Positions 18,288 through 26,505 of a DNA stretch of 64,000 nt are shown one piece after another. This DNA comes from Polyangia bacterium (GTDB lineage: Bacteria > Myxococcota_A > Polyangia > Nannocystales > Nannocystaceae). The position numbers and the translations under genes were made by a program. Positions within the stretch are counted from its first letter, which is position 1. Each line of letters begins with the position of its first letter. Location of the stretch: the NCBI GenBank assembly GCA_030429545.1, contig JAUIFF010000004.1, positions 1-64,000 on the forward strand. The letters are read 5' to 3'. The notes under the pieces were generated by a model. The model ran no database searches. It saw nothing but the letters and a program-made list of their open reading frames with translations, and was not told the DNA's origin.

Positions 18288-18746
18288 TCAAAACCGAACC
18301 CGTGGCACGAGCAACAGGATCCCCGCGATCACCGCAATGACGGTGGCAATGGTAGCCCCGACTCTTGGCCGTTCGTAAACCTCGAGGGAACAGTCGTAGA
18401 GACGGGTCTGTCTGCCGCCCCTGGACCGTTTCGCGGGCTGTGTGGTCAGTTCATGTCTCGGCCCGCGGCCGACTTCCCGCGGCCGGACAGGCCGAAAACT
18501 CTTGGTGTCGAGGCTGTCGAGGTCGAACTCGGTGGTCGCGCGCCGGTCAAATGAAACAAAGTTCCCGGCACCGGCAGGCTCAGGCACCGGTCCGGGCTCA
18601 GGCACGGGTTTTGGCTCTGCGTCGAGAGCCTTGCCGCTACAGATCGGGCTGGCGAAGCTGTGGGGCGTGGGAGCGTCGCAGTCGCCGTGTGGCTCAGAGA
18701 CGTCGTCGCAAGTCTCGTGGTTCGACGGGTTGATGGTCGAGGTCAT
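18288..18746 (-). CDS. Tail-anchored membrane protein with Pro/Glu-rich segment
   Basis: The 152-residue product has a disordered N-terminal half with a 'PKPVPEPGPVPEPAG' stretch, then a basic section and one C-terminal membrane segment ('VGATIATVIAVIAGILLLV') followed by 'PRVRF'. There is no signal peptide, so it is probably a tail-anchored inner-membrane protein facing the cytoplasm. Its start overlaps the upstream gene (ATGA-type overlap, 18743-18746), which implies coupled translation. No family is recognised. Confidence 0.6.
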   Translation of the reverse strand: MTSTINPSNHETCDDVSEPHGDCDAPTPHSFASPICSGKALDAEPKPVPEPGPVPEPAGAGNFVSFDRRATTEFDLDSLDTKSFRPVRPREVGRGPRHELTTQPAKRSRGGRQTRLYDCSLEVYERPRVGATIATVIAVIAGILLLVPRVRF

Positions 18747-19099
18747 GATTCCACCACGAATCCCGAAAGCCGATGTTTTAAAGCCTCACCGAGCTGGGGC
18801 CACGCGTGGGTGTACTGGGCGAGCCACGGCTGGGAGGCGAAGCTCCCGTTGATGTGGACTCCTTCTGTGGTGACTTCCACGTAGGGGCGCGGGAACACCT
18901 TCGCCACGCCTTGGTCGTCAACCACGACCCGAACAGCAAGTTGTTTCGTCAAAGCACGGACAAACGGGCCGGCTCTTCCCGCTTGAAGCGAGCACACGAC
19001 CCCCTCGACGTGCACATCAACAGAACGGGCGCCAGCCTTTCGCAGCCGCGCCCAAATTGTGGGCGCACATGAGCCCTTCTCAATTTCGATGACTGTCAT
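18743..19099 (-). CDS. Hypothetical protein, first gene of a three-gene cluster
   Basis: The 118-residue soluble product appears alpha/beta, beginning 'MTVIEIEKGSCAPTIWARL' and containing 'VVVDDQGVAKVFPRPYVEV'. It has three Cys but no known metal motif. It is coupled to the tail-anchored protein by a four-base overlap and precedes the lipoprotein at 16767-18284. I do not recognise the family. The short size and position could suit a regulator or chaperone for the membrane partner, which is speculation. Confidence 0.6.
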   Translation of the reverse strand: MTVIEIEKGSCAPTIWARLRKAGARSVDVHVEGVVCSLQAGRAGPFVRALTKQLAVRVVVDDQGVAKVFPRPYVEVTTEGVHINGSFASQPWLAQYTHAWPQLGEALKHRLSGFVVES

Positions 19100-19294
19100 A
19101 AGGTGGGACAGGTACCTTGGAGTTGTATATTCATCCAGCCATTTCTGCGGTGCTCTTGGACACTGTACCGAGGCGAGTCAGTGTAGGTGCAAGCAAGAAC
19201 GACCTCTCGAGCAATTTGGCAAGCTTCTCCCACACGAAACCCGCAGGCCCCGTTATCGAGCCCTGCGGAGTGCATGATGGTGCCGTTTGGGTGC

Positions 19295-20113
19295 CTATGC
19301 GAGGAGCTCAGCCGTTGCATCCTCGCCGTGGCTCCGCAGCCACATTGCGAACGCCTCGCGGATCATCTCCATCCGATTTTTCTTACCCTGCCTCTGCCAC
19401 GCCTCGTCGATCGCATCGACCACCCGCTTTGGGAAGCGCATTGCCAGGACTTTTTGTTCTTTGTCCGAGGCTTTTTTGCTCGTCCCCCGTGGACTTGGGC
19501 GTTTGGCTTTGGGAGGTGTGGCTTGCGCCTCGATCGCGGACTCGAGCGCCATGTCGAAATTGGGTTTCATCATTCTTTCGCCGGGGCGATTTGGATCAAG
19601 TGGTTCTGCTGGGAGTGCCTCGACATACTTCCGGTACAGCTCGAACATCGGGCCACCTGACATTTTGCCGTCTGATCGCGTGAAGTCGAACCGGAAGCAT
19701 CCGCCGCGTCCGGCGTTCTGAACGTCCGCTGCCGGTTGCCCGTTTATGACGAGAGTGCAAGAGAACGCCTCAGCTTCCATACCTCGGCAGCTCTGAAAGT
19801 CGCGCACTGCGATTGTTGTCGGAGGCTTTGGCCGAGGTTTGAGTCGGGGAGGCGCTTGCCGGGCGTCCTCGAACTTCTCCTCGAATTCTTTCTGATTCTT
19901 GAGTGTTGCAAGAGTTGCCAGAATTTTTTTCGGGTCGTGGCCATTGGTGGTCGTCGTTTCGCCGCCAGCCGCGAGCGCCTCCCGAATTTTTCGTAGCAGA
20001 AACTTTTTGTTGGGAGCGCGGGTTTTCTTTCCAACCACCTCGGCGTATTTCGCCTGAAGTTCCGGCAAGCGCAAATTTGCAAGTTCAGTCATCGTTTTGT
20101 TGAGGTCGTTCAT
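19295..20113 (-). CDS. Ribbon-helix-helix protein with DUF2924-like N-terminus, copy 1
   Basis: The product has 272 residues. The start ATG 20113 follows AAAGGA. Residues about 8-45 ('LPELQAKYAEVVGKKTRAPN', then 'LLRKIREAL') resemble the short helical module of DUF2924 proteins linked to mobile elements. The C-terminal part reads 'VLAMRFPKRVVDAIDEAW' and 'RMEMIREAFAMWLRSHGED', a CopG/Arc-like ribbon-helix-helix DNA-binding domain. The middle differs from its plus-strand paralogue at 20726 by about 100 residues ('GGCFRFDFTRSDGKMSGGPM'). The two genes are divergently arranged and share promoter and leader sequence. It probably represses itself and its twin. Confidence 0.7.
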   Translation of the reverse strand: MNDLNKTMTELANLRLPELQAKYAEVVGKKTRAPNKKFLLRKIREALAAGGETTTTNGHDPKKILATLATLKNQKEFEEKFEDARQAPPRLKPRPKPPTTIAVRDFQSCRGMEAEAFSCTLVINGQPAADVQNAGRGGCFRFDFTRSDGKMSGGPMFELYRKYVEALPAEPLDPNRPGERMMKPNFDMALESAIEAQATPPKAKRPSPRGTSKKASDKEQKVLAMRFPKRVVDAIDEAWQRQGKKNRMEMIREAFAMWLRSHGEDATAELLA

Positions 20114-20171
20114 GGCTCTGTGTCCTTTCGCCGGCCTGTCTCGCGGCAGGGACACTAATGCTTGCAATAGG

Positions 20172-20184
20172 TGTATAGGCAAGT
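20172..20184 (-). promoter_or_regulatory. Shared promoter/operator element, copy for the 20113 gene
   Basis: Read on the minus strand this is ACTTGCCTATACA, ending 58 bases before the start codon of the 19295-20113 gene. The same 13 bases occur in the same orientation and at the same distance (57 bases) before the paralogue at 20726. TATACA resembles a -10 box. The element could be a promoter, a ribbon-helix-helix operator, or both. The pairing and spacing are seen directly; the function is inferred. Confidence 0.5.
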
Positions 20185-20655
20185 TCTTTTGCAACGAAAC
20201 CTGGGCCCCGAAGCACGACCCGGGAGGCAAACTTCACTAGGCCCTTGAGAAGGCCGCCCCCCGAGCCGAGCAGCAGGCCCGGGCTCAAGACGAGGTCGAC
20301 CGAACCGGCCAACACATGGAGGTCGTGGACGCCAACGGAGGCTACATCAACTCCCTCGGGACCAGTGAATGGGGGAGCGTCGAGAAAGGGGTCAAACAAG
20401 CAATATTCTGGTCCCGTGCCTACGCAGACGCCACAGGCACAAGTACGACCCTGCGTTGGAGGGACGATAAAGAGGTCATCGACCGCTACACACCGACGGA
20501 CGAGGGTGTCAGGCGAGTTGCAGAAGAGCACAAGCGATTCTGGCGCTGGGCATAGGGACACCATCGAGCAGACCGCGGTCTCGGAAACGAGGCCTGCGGT
20601 GTTTCGTTCGGCCCGATATTGATCGAATTCGGCGACCAAAAACTTCTCAGATTTT

Positions 20656-20668
20656 ACTTGCCTATACA
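20656..20668 (+). promoter_or_regulatory. Shared promoter/operator element, copy for the 20726 gene
   Basis: ACTTGCCTATACA on the plus strand lies 57 bases upstream of ATG 20726. It is identical to the element upstream of the divergent paralogue (20172-20184, minus). It has a -10-like TATACA, but no convincing -35 is shared by both sides. Confidence 0.5.
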
Positions 20669-20725
20669 TCGACAGCAAGCCATTACGTCGTTGCCCCGAC
20701 AGCACCGGGCAGAAAGCACAGACCA

Positions 20726-21400
20726 ATGAATCTCGATACAATCATGAAAAACCTCGACACGATGCGCCTGCCGGAGCTGCAAGCGAAATATCAAGAGGTC
20801 GTCGGGACGGAAACGCGGGCCCCAAATAAAACGTTCCTGAAGCGCAAAATTCGCGAGGCCCTCGAGGCGCAGCAGGAGGCCACTCCCGAGCCGGAGCCCG
20901 CCCCGGAGCCGGAGCCCGCCCCGGAGCAGCCGGCTGAGACCGAGGCCCAGCCGGACCCGGTGGCTCAGTCGAAGGCCCCGAAGGCCAAGGGCCGCCGTCT
21001 TGCGCCGCCTCGACCGCAGCAGGCGGACACCCCGAACCCCCCAACCGCAAAATCTGATGCGGCGGGAGGGCAGAAGCTCAAAGACCTCGACGTGCCCGCG
21101 CTGCAGACCAAGTACGTCGAGGTGGTCGGTCGCCCAACGAAGAGCTCAGACAAGAACTACCTAATGTGGAAGATCCGGCAAGCCCAACAGGGCAAGGTGC
21201 CCGTCGGCCCACGGGAGTCGCGCAAGAAAGCCTCGGACGAAGAACAAAAAGTCCTGGCAATGCGCTTCCCCAAGCATGTGGTCGACGCGATCGACGAGGC
21301 GTGGAGGCGCCACGGCAAGAAAAATCGGAAGGAGATGATCCGCGAGGCGTTCGCAATGTGGATGCAGAGCCACGGTGAGGACGCTGGGTTCCTCGACTGA
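20726..21400 (+). CDS. Ribbon-helix-helix protein with two DUF2924-like modules, copy 2
   Basis: The 224-residue paralogue of 19295-20113 carries the short helical module twice: 'LPELQAKYQEVVGTETRAPN' (residues about 12-40) and 'VPALQTKYVEVVGRPTKSSD' (about 118-145), separated by a Pro/Glu/Ala-rich linker. The C-terminal ribbon-helix-helix domain ('VLAMRFPKHVVDAIDEAW', 'RKEMIREAFAMWMQSHGED') is nearly identical to that of copy 1, which suggests the two can form mixed dimers or compete for the same DNA. ATG 20726 fits the duplicated leader. It is probably an autoregulatory DNA-binding protein of the element. Confidence 0.7.
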   Translation: MNLDTIMKNLDTMRLPELQAKYQEVVGTETRAPNKTFLKRKIREALEAQQEATPEPEPAPEPEPAPEQPAETEAQPDPVAQSKAPKAKGRRLAPPRPQQADTPNPPTAKSDAAGGQKLKDLDVPALQTKYVEVVGRPTKSSDKNYLMWKIRQAQQGKVPVGPRESRKKASDEEQKVLAMRFPKHVVDAIDEAWRRHGKKNRKEMIREAFAMWMQSHGEDAGFLD

Positions 21401-21487
21401 TGGTCGAGGCAAGAGCCCGGGTCGTCGACCGAAGGTCGGCGGCGCGGTTCGTTTGGGAGGCCCGCAACTCGTGGTATCAAAAGCGTG

Positions 21488-22066
21488 ATGCTTCGCGCCG
21501 CTCCTCTGTTGCTTATGATGACCTCCTGCATGACTGTAACCGAGGGAACTGGCCGGACCAGCACGGCGGGTTCGTCGGGCTCGTCGGTCGGAGAAGAGTC
21601 GAGTTCCACAACCGACGAAAGCACCACTGGCGGGTCAACAGACACTGGTGACCTGTCCGAAAGTACAAGTGGTACAACCGAGCAGGACTCGACAACAGAG
21701 AGTGCCACCGACGCGGGGACGACCGAGTCTCCACCCCCATCGTTCGACGCAGCGGAGCAATGGTATTGCGGACCGTGCTCGCCAACGGTCCCCGCAACCG
21801 GGAAAGATGAAGAGTGCGAGGGGGTGGACGGGGACGCCTTCTGTAAATTTCTGACGGGGGACCCTGACGCGATCTCGGTTGCCTTTAGCTTCGGCCCGGT
21901 GATAGATGCGCCTGGCTTCTGTTGCCATGGGATGGGGCCAACATTCTTCGACGTTCTCCCCGGGTTCGACGAGGTTTGCTACGATGACGTCTCGCTTCTG
22001 GAGTCGGAACACGTCGGGAACGTGATCTACAAGGGTGGGCTCGACTGCGAAATACCCGAGCCATAA
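21488..22066 (+). CDS. Thr/Ser-rich lipoprotein
   Basis: The 192-residue product has a signal peptide with lipobox 'LMMTSC' (Cys 14 from ATG 21488), then about 65 residues dominated by Thr, Ser, Gly and Glu. The C-terminal 110 residues are compact and Cys-rich ('WYCGPCSPTVPATG', 'PGFCCHGMGPTFFDVL'), suggesting a small disulfide-bonded domain. Function is unknown. GTG 21485 directly precedes ATG 21488 and either could initiate. It lies 87 bases after the ribbon-helix-helix gene. Confidence 0.65.
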   Translation: MLRAAPLLLMMTSCMTVTEGTGRTSTAGSSGSSVGEESSSTTDESTTGGSTDTGDLSESTSGTTEQDSTTESATDAGTTESPPPSFDAAEQWYCGPCSPTVPATGKDEECEGVDGDAFCKFLTGDPDAISVAFSFGPVIDAPGFCCHGMGPTFFDVLPGFDEVCYDDVSLLESEHVGNVIYKGGLDCEIPEP

Positions 22067-22125
22067 CTTGTGCCTTCCGTGGTGCGAGAGTGTGAGACGC
22101 TAGGCCTCCGTGGTCTCGCTCTCGA

Positions 22126-23088
22126 CTATTCGATGGGAGGCGAGTGATGTGCTGCATAGATCTTAGAAGCACACTGAAATGCACTTAGCGTATTGAAGTG
22201 GCACAGGGCTTCGATGTCGTTCGTGTCGTAGAAAACCTTTGGTTTAGGAATGATTGAACTTCCCCTCTCGAGGGAGATCCCGGGGGGAAAGTGTGGGGTG
22301 ATAAAAACATACGTTACGAAGGCCTTGGAAGATAAATTGAACTCTATCATAAATTGGTCGTCCGTCTGCATACGCACGTTAAAGCCGCGGTCTGACAAGA
22401 TGCATACTTGTTCTGGTTGAGAATGATGGTCGTAGCAGTTGATTCTAACTCCAACTATCGACTGAGCGAACAACTGATCGATAGCCTGATCAAAAACACA
22501 AGACTTCCCAGTAACAGGGTAGAGAAGAACGAATAGCGACCGAAGCCATCTATTATATAACTTCTCCGTCATGCCAAATTTAGAGCAAGCTACCTGGCGG
22601 TGAACTTCGCTACCGTCCCTTACACGGTTGAAGATTGATTCTATGTTGGGGTCGGTAAACTGGACTGCCGATATTGGGCCCACGGTGTTTAGCACTTTGA
22701 CTACGGAGAACGGATTACGCAGAAAATTGAGAAATTTGCACTTGAAGAGGTTTCTGAGTGCGGTAGGCTTGACTCTTCTGTTTTCAGCTGAATTGACGAC
22801 TTCTAGCGATAGTGAAGAAACTTCACTTTCATACCGTTGGAAAAGATCCTCTAGGTTTTCGCGTAGACCGAGATCGTCCTGCGAAAAACTGAAGAGGTCG
22901 CTAAAAGAGAGGTTCTTTCTAATACGAACTCTCCGAGGGGTCCCGAGACTAGTTTCCTCTCCCTTCCGTGTTACATCAAATTCAAAGATCCGTTGCTGGT
23001 CTTTTGTGAGCGTCCGATCGATTGAGTTCAATCGCTGCTCGGCTTGAGAAATATAGTGCTGATTTTTTGTTTTGTTGGATAACTTCAT
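22126..23088 (-). CDS. Low-G+C hypothetical protein, possibly DUF4238-like
   Basis: The 320-residue product begins 'MKLSNKTKNQHYISQAEQRL', resembling the 'HHY-PQ' opening of DUF4238-type proteins often found in defence islands; the match is weak and rests on that motif. The rest is Phe/Asn/Ser-rich ('NLFKCKFLNFLRNPFSVVK', 'FVTYVFITPHFPPGISLE') with no membrane segment. Base composition is visibly A+T-richer than all neighbours, with codons such as AAA, AAT and TTA common, which points to recent transfer from a lower-G+C source. It stands alone on the minus strand. Confidence 0.65.
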   Translation of the reverse strand: MKLSNKTKNQHYISQAEQRLNSIDRTLTKDQQRIFEFDVTRKGEETSLGTPRRVRIRKNLSFSDLFSFSQDDLGLRENLEDLFQRYESEVSSLSLEVVNSAENRRVKPTALRNLFKCKFLNFLRNPFSVVKVLNTVGPISAVQFTDPNIESIFNRVRDGSEVHRQVACSKFGMTEKLYNRWLRSLFVLLYPVTGKSCVFDQAIDQLFAQSIVGVRINCYDHHSQPEQVCILSDRGFNVRMQTDDQFMIEFNLSSKAFVTYVFITPHFPPGISLERGSSIIPKPKVFYDTNDIEALCHFNTLSAFQCASKIYAAHHSPPIE

Positions 23089-23489
23089 AGTACTATCTTA
23101 CTCCAAAGTCTCGGCGCTACACGATTTTTTGGCCTACGGGATTGGCGCGTGTAATCGCCATCCCGACACACCAAGGTGCGGCAATCCGTGGGCCCGCCCA
23201 CCGCGAGACAGCCGTCAAGTTGGGCGGTGAGGGTCGTGGCATCGCTTGCTCTTCTTCGACCTCGCTCAGTTCGGCGAATGCTTTTTTCCTGTCGATCTTG
23301 AGTGGGTACAGACTGAGCTTCCGCGGCTTCACGGGAAACAAGTAGGGATGAATACCTGGGTCATCATGTTTATTTTCGCGTGCGCACTTGTTGATATGGC
23401 GCGGACCTAATCTTCAGCGCAGTTTCGAGTTGTAAGATTTGGTGCGCTGCGCGCCTCTGCAAGTCTTCTAGCGCTAGACTGCAGGTCCC
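23089..23489. other. Intergenic stretch without a convincing gene
   Basis: This is a 400-base spacer between the divergent 23088 and 23490 genes. A 74-codon minus-strand frame (23117-23341, beginning 'MFPVKPRKLSLYPLKIDRKK') has no good ribosome site and an unusual composition. It could be a small gene or a decayed end of one. Promoters for both neighbours must lie here, but no clear boxes stand out. Confidence 0.4.
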
Positions 23490-24992
23490 ATGGCCGAACC
23501 TGTCACCCTCCAACTAACTTCAACCCAGGCATTCACAGGCCAAGGCGCTATCAACCTGCAGCGTGCCGATTTCGCCGACGTAGGCAACCTCAAATCTGCG
23601 AGAGTCACGGCTGGAAGCCGGGTCGCACAGGATTTTTTCGGCTTTTTTGGTTCGGGAGGGGTGAAAGCTGTAACAGTCTTCGCCACTTCAAATTCCGATG
23701 ATCCCCGCAATGTTTTCCGGATATGCGAGGGAACAAGAGTACGTGCTGAGTACCGCCTTGGCGCACCACAGACGGTGCTCATTGGACCAGGTGACGAGAT
23801 TGCCTTCGTGACGACCAGCGGATCGTCAGTGCGCCTTGTGGTGAACGTGCTGGCGGAACCTGAACACGCGCGTCTCTCGGATGAAACAAAGAAAATCTCG
23901 CTGCGGGTGCGCCTTACGTCTGAAACGGGTTTCTCCTCAACAGGTGCAATGGCTGTCTCCCTTAACTGGTCAGGTGTTGACCGGGTTCTCGAGGCGCACA
24001 ACGTGGGGGCTGGAGCGCTGCCCCTGGAGGCCGTTGACCCGCGAGAGTCGAGATTCGTCGGGTACTCCTGGCGGGTTCGAGTTTCGGGCTGTGAGGGCCT
24101 TGTGTTGGCGGGACCTGGAAACCGACTCACCGGTGACGCGGAGCTGCAGCAACTCCGGCCAGGGCAATGGTCAAGCCCCCGGTCGGTGAGTCACGACGAC
24201 CTTTTGTCGGTTTCGGCCGACAGCAAGCGAGCTGGCTCTCCAACCGTCATTGCTGAGCACGAGTTTTTTCCTCGGACACCAACTTCACCGGGTACCGGAA
24301 CGGAGGTACCGGTGCCGTCCTCACCCCAGTCGACAATTGACCTTTCGACCTGGGTGAATCTCAGCGTCAACGCTGCCGGCGCGCTGCTCACCAGCGAGGG
24401 CCTCGAGATGTGGACCCACGAAATTGAGGCCACTGCCACGACCGGGTTTCACGGCAGTGGACTCGGCAATAAGTCAATGGCTGGGGCTTTTGCTCTCGAG
24501 GGCATGCCACTGGACCAACTCGCCTCGCTGACAGTCCGTTATGCGCTTCGCACTCCGGGAGTGTCACACATACTTGGACGCCCCTATGTGAACCTGCTGA
24601 TCGATCTCCACGGGGATGGATCTGTCCTTAAAGTGGGTGTGCTGGATAAGGCTACGAACCCTCAGCTGAGCCTCTTAACGGAGGTCTCCACTGCCGGGCC
24701 ACAAGAGCATGAATATACACGATCATGGGTCGGCGGTGGGAAACTTAAAATCGTCAACGAGCTTGCTGGGGTTGTGCCAGTTGTGAGTCTTGGACTGGGC
24801 TGGCTAAACAAAGTGTTTACCATTGCCGATATTGTGGCTCAATACCCGAATGCGAAACTGTCACGGGGCTTCCCGGCGGACAACGGGCTCCCCGCAGATC
24901 TGTCAATGCCCCCGCTGTGGTTGGTACTCGGAGACTCGCTCTACAAAAGCTATTCGCGGATAGTTGTGCGAGAGGTCCGCGTGAATGGCTAG
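23490..24992 (+). CDS. Large beta-rich protein of unknown function, first gene of a cassette
   Basis: The 500-residue product has no signal peptide. Most of its length is short alternating beta segments ('VTLQLTSTQAF', 'SVRLVVNVLAEPEHARL', 'ISLRVRLTSETGFSSTGAM') with a Pro/Thr linker near 265-285, giving perhaps two beta-sandwich domains. The last 200 residues include 'VNLLIDLHGDGSVLKVGVLD'. No catalytic motif is obvious. The stop overlaps the next start by eight bases, so it is translated with the TPR protein. In context (regulator, Abi-C protein, integrase) it is a candidate sensor or effector of a defence cassette, which is inference. Confidence 0.65.
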   Translation: MAEPVTLQLTSTQAFTGQGAINLQRADFADVGNLKSARVTAGSRVAQDFFGFFGSGGVKAVTVFATSNSDDPRNVFRICEGTRVRAEYRLGAPQTVLIGPGDEIAFVTTSGSSVRLVVNVLAEPEHARLSDETKKISLRVRLTSETGFSSTGAMAVSLNWSGVDRVLEAHNVGAGALPLEAVDPRESRFVGYSWRVRVSGCEGLVLAGPGNRLTGDAELQQLRPGQWSSPRSVSHDDLLSVSADSKRAGSPTVIAEHEFFPRTPTSPGTGTEVPVPSSPQSTIDLSTWVNLSVNAAGALLTSEGLEMWTHEIEATATTGFHGSGLGNKSMAGAFALEGMPLDQLASLTVRYALRTPGVSHILGRPYVNLLIDLHGDGSVLKVGVLDKATNPQLSLLTEVSTAGPQEHEYTRSWVGGGKLKIVNELAGVVPVVSLGLGWLNKVFTIADIVAQYPNAKLSRGFPADNGLPADLSMPPLWLVLGDSLYKSYSRIVVREVRVNG

Positions 24993-25572
24993 TCTCAAAC
25001 ATCTGCTCGATCATTCTGACGAGTTGAAAGAGAGTGGCGAGTTTTCCAGAGCACGCAGGTGCCTGGAGGAGGGACTCGCAGGATTGCCTCCTCAACATCC
25101 AGATGCCGCCACACTGCGCGTCGCCCTGGCAGGGGTGCTGCTCAAGGTCGGGGAGATACTTCAGGCGGCAGTCCACGTCGAGGCGGCAGTGGAAATCCGC
25201 TCAAGCTTTTTTGGCACCGACCATCGCCACACACAGGAAACGCTCTGCATCTTCGGCTTCGTGCTTTCAAAGATGGGTGATTTCTTGGGAGCAATCGAAG
25301 CTTTTAGGCAGGCACATACCAGTCTTGAGACTACTCTCGGAGCAAGTCATCCGGAGACTTTGAAGGTACTTAGGTTCCTCGGCGTCGCGCTGTTCGAGCA
25401 GGAGCTGTTTCCTGAGGCCTTTGAAACGATCGAACGTGCAAGGTCCACGTGCATGGAGGTCCTAGGACCTCACCACCCAGAGACCGAAGCTTCCAACTAC
25501 TGCTATCAAAAGTGTCTGGATATGAGTGCTCAAGCAACCTTCCTCCTTCAGCACGAGTTCCAGCGTGTTTGA
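24985..25572 (+). CDS. Tetratricopeptide-repeat protein
   Basis: The 195-residue product has four or five consecutive helix-turn-helix repeats of kinesin-light-chain/TPR type: 'SGEFSRARRCLEEGLAGL', 'VGEILQAAVHVEAAVEIR', 'MGDFLGAIEAFRQAHTSL' and 'QELFPEAFETIERARSTC', interleaved with the typical 'HPET' or 'HPDA' caps. It is a protein-protein interaction scaffold, probably for the 500-residue partner with which it overlaps by eight bases. It also overlaps the next gene. Confidence 0.8.
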   Translation: MASLKHLLDHSDELKESGEFSRARRCLEEGLAGLPPQHPDAATLRVALAGVLLKVGEILQAAVHVEAAVEIRSSFFGTDHRHTQETLCIFGFVLSKMGDFLGAIEAFRQAHTSLETTLGASHPETLKVLRFLGVALFEQELFPEAFETIERARSTCMEVLGPHHPETEASNYCYQKCLDMSAQATFLLQHEFQRV

Positions 25573-26353
25573 CTCACCAGATCGCGCCTGGATTGATGCA
25601 CTCGATCGGTGGATCACGTCCGCAGGCCTCTCGTACAGTAAGGTCGCCTCCTGTGCGCAGCATGATATTAAGTACGTTACGAGCGTCTTTAGTACCCCCG
25701 GTACGAGTACGGGTCTGGGCTTCTTCCTCGACTTGGCTAGGGCAGCTGGCGCGAGTTTAGATCTTGCCCCTCAGACAACCGTTCGGGCAGTAGTTTCACG
25801 CCTAAAGGCAGTCGCCCGCTCACGCGATATAACGTTTGCTTCATTGGGGGTTACCGTCGGACGAGATCGAAGCGCGATTAGTAGACTGCTCAATGGGCGG
25901 ATTAGAAACCCTGGACTGAAACTTGTAGCTGCGATAACGGAGACCTTGGGGTTGAGCAAACTTGTAAAATTCTCAAGCATGGACGTGTGCACTACGGGTG
26001 CAGTCCATCCAGCAACTACCTATCCGGCTATTGTCGGCCAGATAATCGCAGCCTCTCGGCACGAAAAAGGGCTTTCGCAAGGGCAGCTAGCGGCGAAAAT
26101 CGGTACCAACCAGTCGGCGCTTTCCAAGATCGAGAGAGGTGCAATGACTCTTTCGATAGTGCAGTTGGCGTCAATCGCGGAGCTACTCGACACAACGCCT
26201 GGCAGACTCATTACGATCGCTGATCGAGCAGCCGATTACACGGAACGTCGAGGTGTTCGTGTTGAGAAGGAACAGGGAAAACCCAGCCTTGTTTTTATCA
26301 ACCGAGCATCTCTCGCTCGGCTTGTTGCCGAAGCGATTTGCGAGACGAGCTAG
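25526..26353 (+). CDS. Multi-HTH (XRE) regulator
   Basis: The 275-residue product contains at least two XRE-type helix-turn-helix domains: 'ITFASLGVTVGRDRSAISRL' (residues about 95-140) and 'KGLSQGQLAAKIGTNQSALS' with 'KIERGAMTLSIVQLASIAEL' (about 175-235). A third, divergent unit may precede them ('LSYSKVASCAQHDIKYVTSV'). The frame opens with GTG 25526, overlapping the TPR gene by 47 bases; GTG 25565 is an alternative start and neither has a strong ribosome site. It probably represses or senses for the cassette. Confidence 0.7.
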   Translation: MLKQPSSFSTSSSVFDSPDRAWIDALDRWITSAGLSYSKVASCAQHDIKYVTSVFSTPGTSTGLGFFLDLARAAGASLDLAPQTTVRAVVSRLKAVARSRDITFASLGVTVGRDRSAISRLLNGRIRNPGLKLVAAITETLGLSKLVKFSSMDVCTTGAVHPATTYPAIVGQIIAASRHEKGLSQGQLAAKIGTNQSALSKIERGAMTLSIVQLASIAELLDTTPGRLITIADRAADYTERRGVRVEKEQGKPSLVFINRASLARLVAEAICETS

Positions 26354-26505
26354 CATCAAGCTCAGAACCGATCCCCTCAACAGCGCGCGGAATGTAACCA
26401 GAACGGGAGACAGGGTTCTTCGATCTCCCGAAGATTTATTATGGCTTTGCTCACGCGTAGCGAGCTGCCCCACACTCCATCGACGGGATAGGATTTCCAG
26501 GACCT

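Larger units (their letters stand above)
20114..20725. other. Divergent intergenic region between ribbon-helix-helix paralogues
   Basis: This 612-base spacer has its two ends as inverted near-copies of each other: the 13-base element at 20172-20184 / 20656-20668 and similar leaders (GACAG...GAAAG...CACAGA before each start). The middle carries opposing open frames: minus 20085-20741 (Val/Leu/Cys-rich) and plus 20238-20555 without an early start. Neither has a good ribosome site or a recognisable domain. The plus frame ('DEVDRTGQHMEVVDANGGY') may be a decayed gene fragment. I list no gene here. Confidence 0.5.

Noticed and set aside
20156..20196. TGCAATAGGTGTATAGGCA as a TGYANNTRCA site
   Set aside because: Half-site spacing and sequence do not fit; several such near matches in the island were left out of the count.
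20085..20741. 218-codon minus frame between the ribbon-helix-helix genes
   Set aside because: It covers both shared promoter elements and the 20113 start, has no ribosome site and no recognisable domain.
24385..25572. Toxin-antitoxin reading of the TPR/HTH pair
   Set aside because: Neither product has a known toxin fold, and the TPR protein overlaps the large upstream gene rather than standing as a pair.
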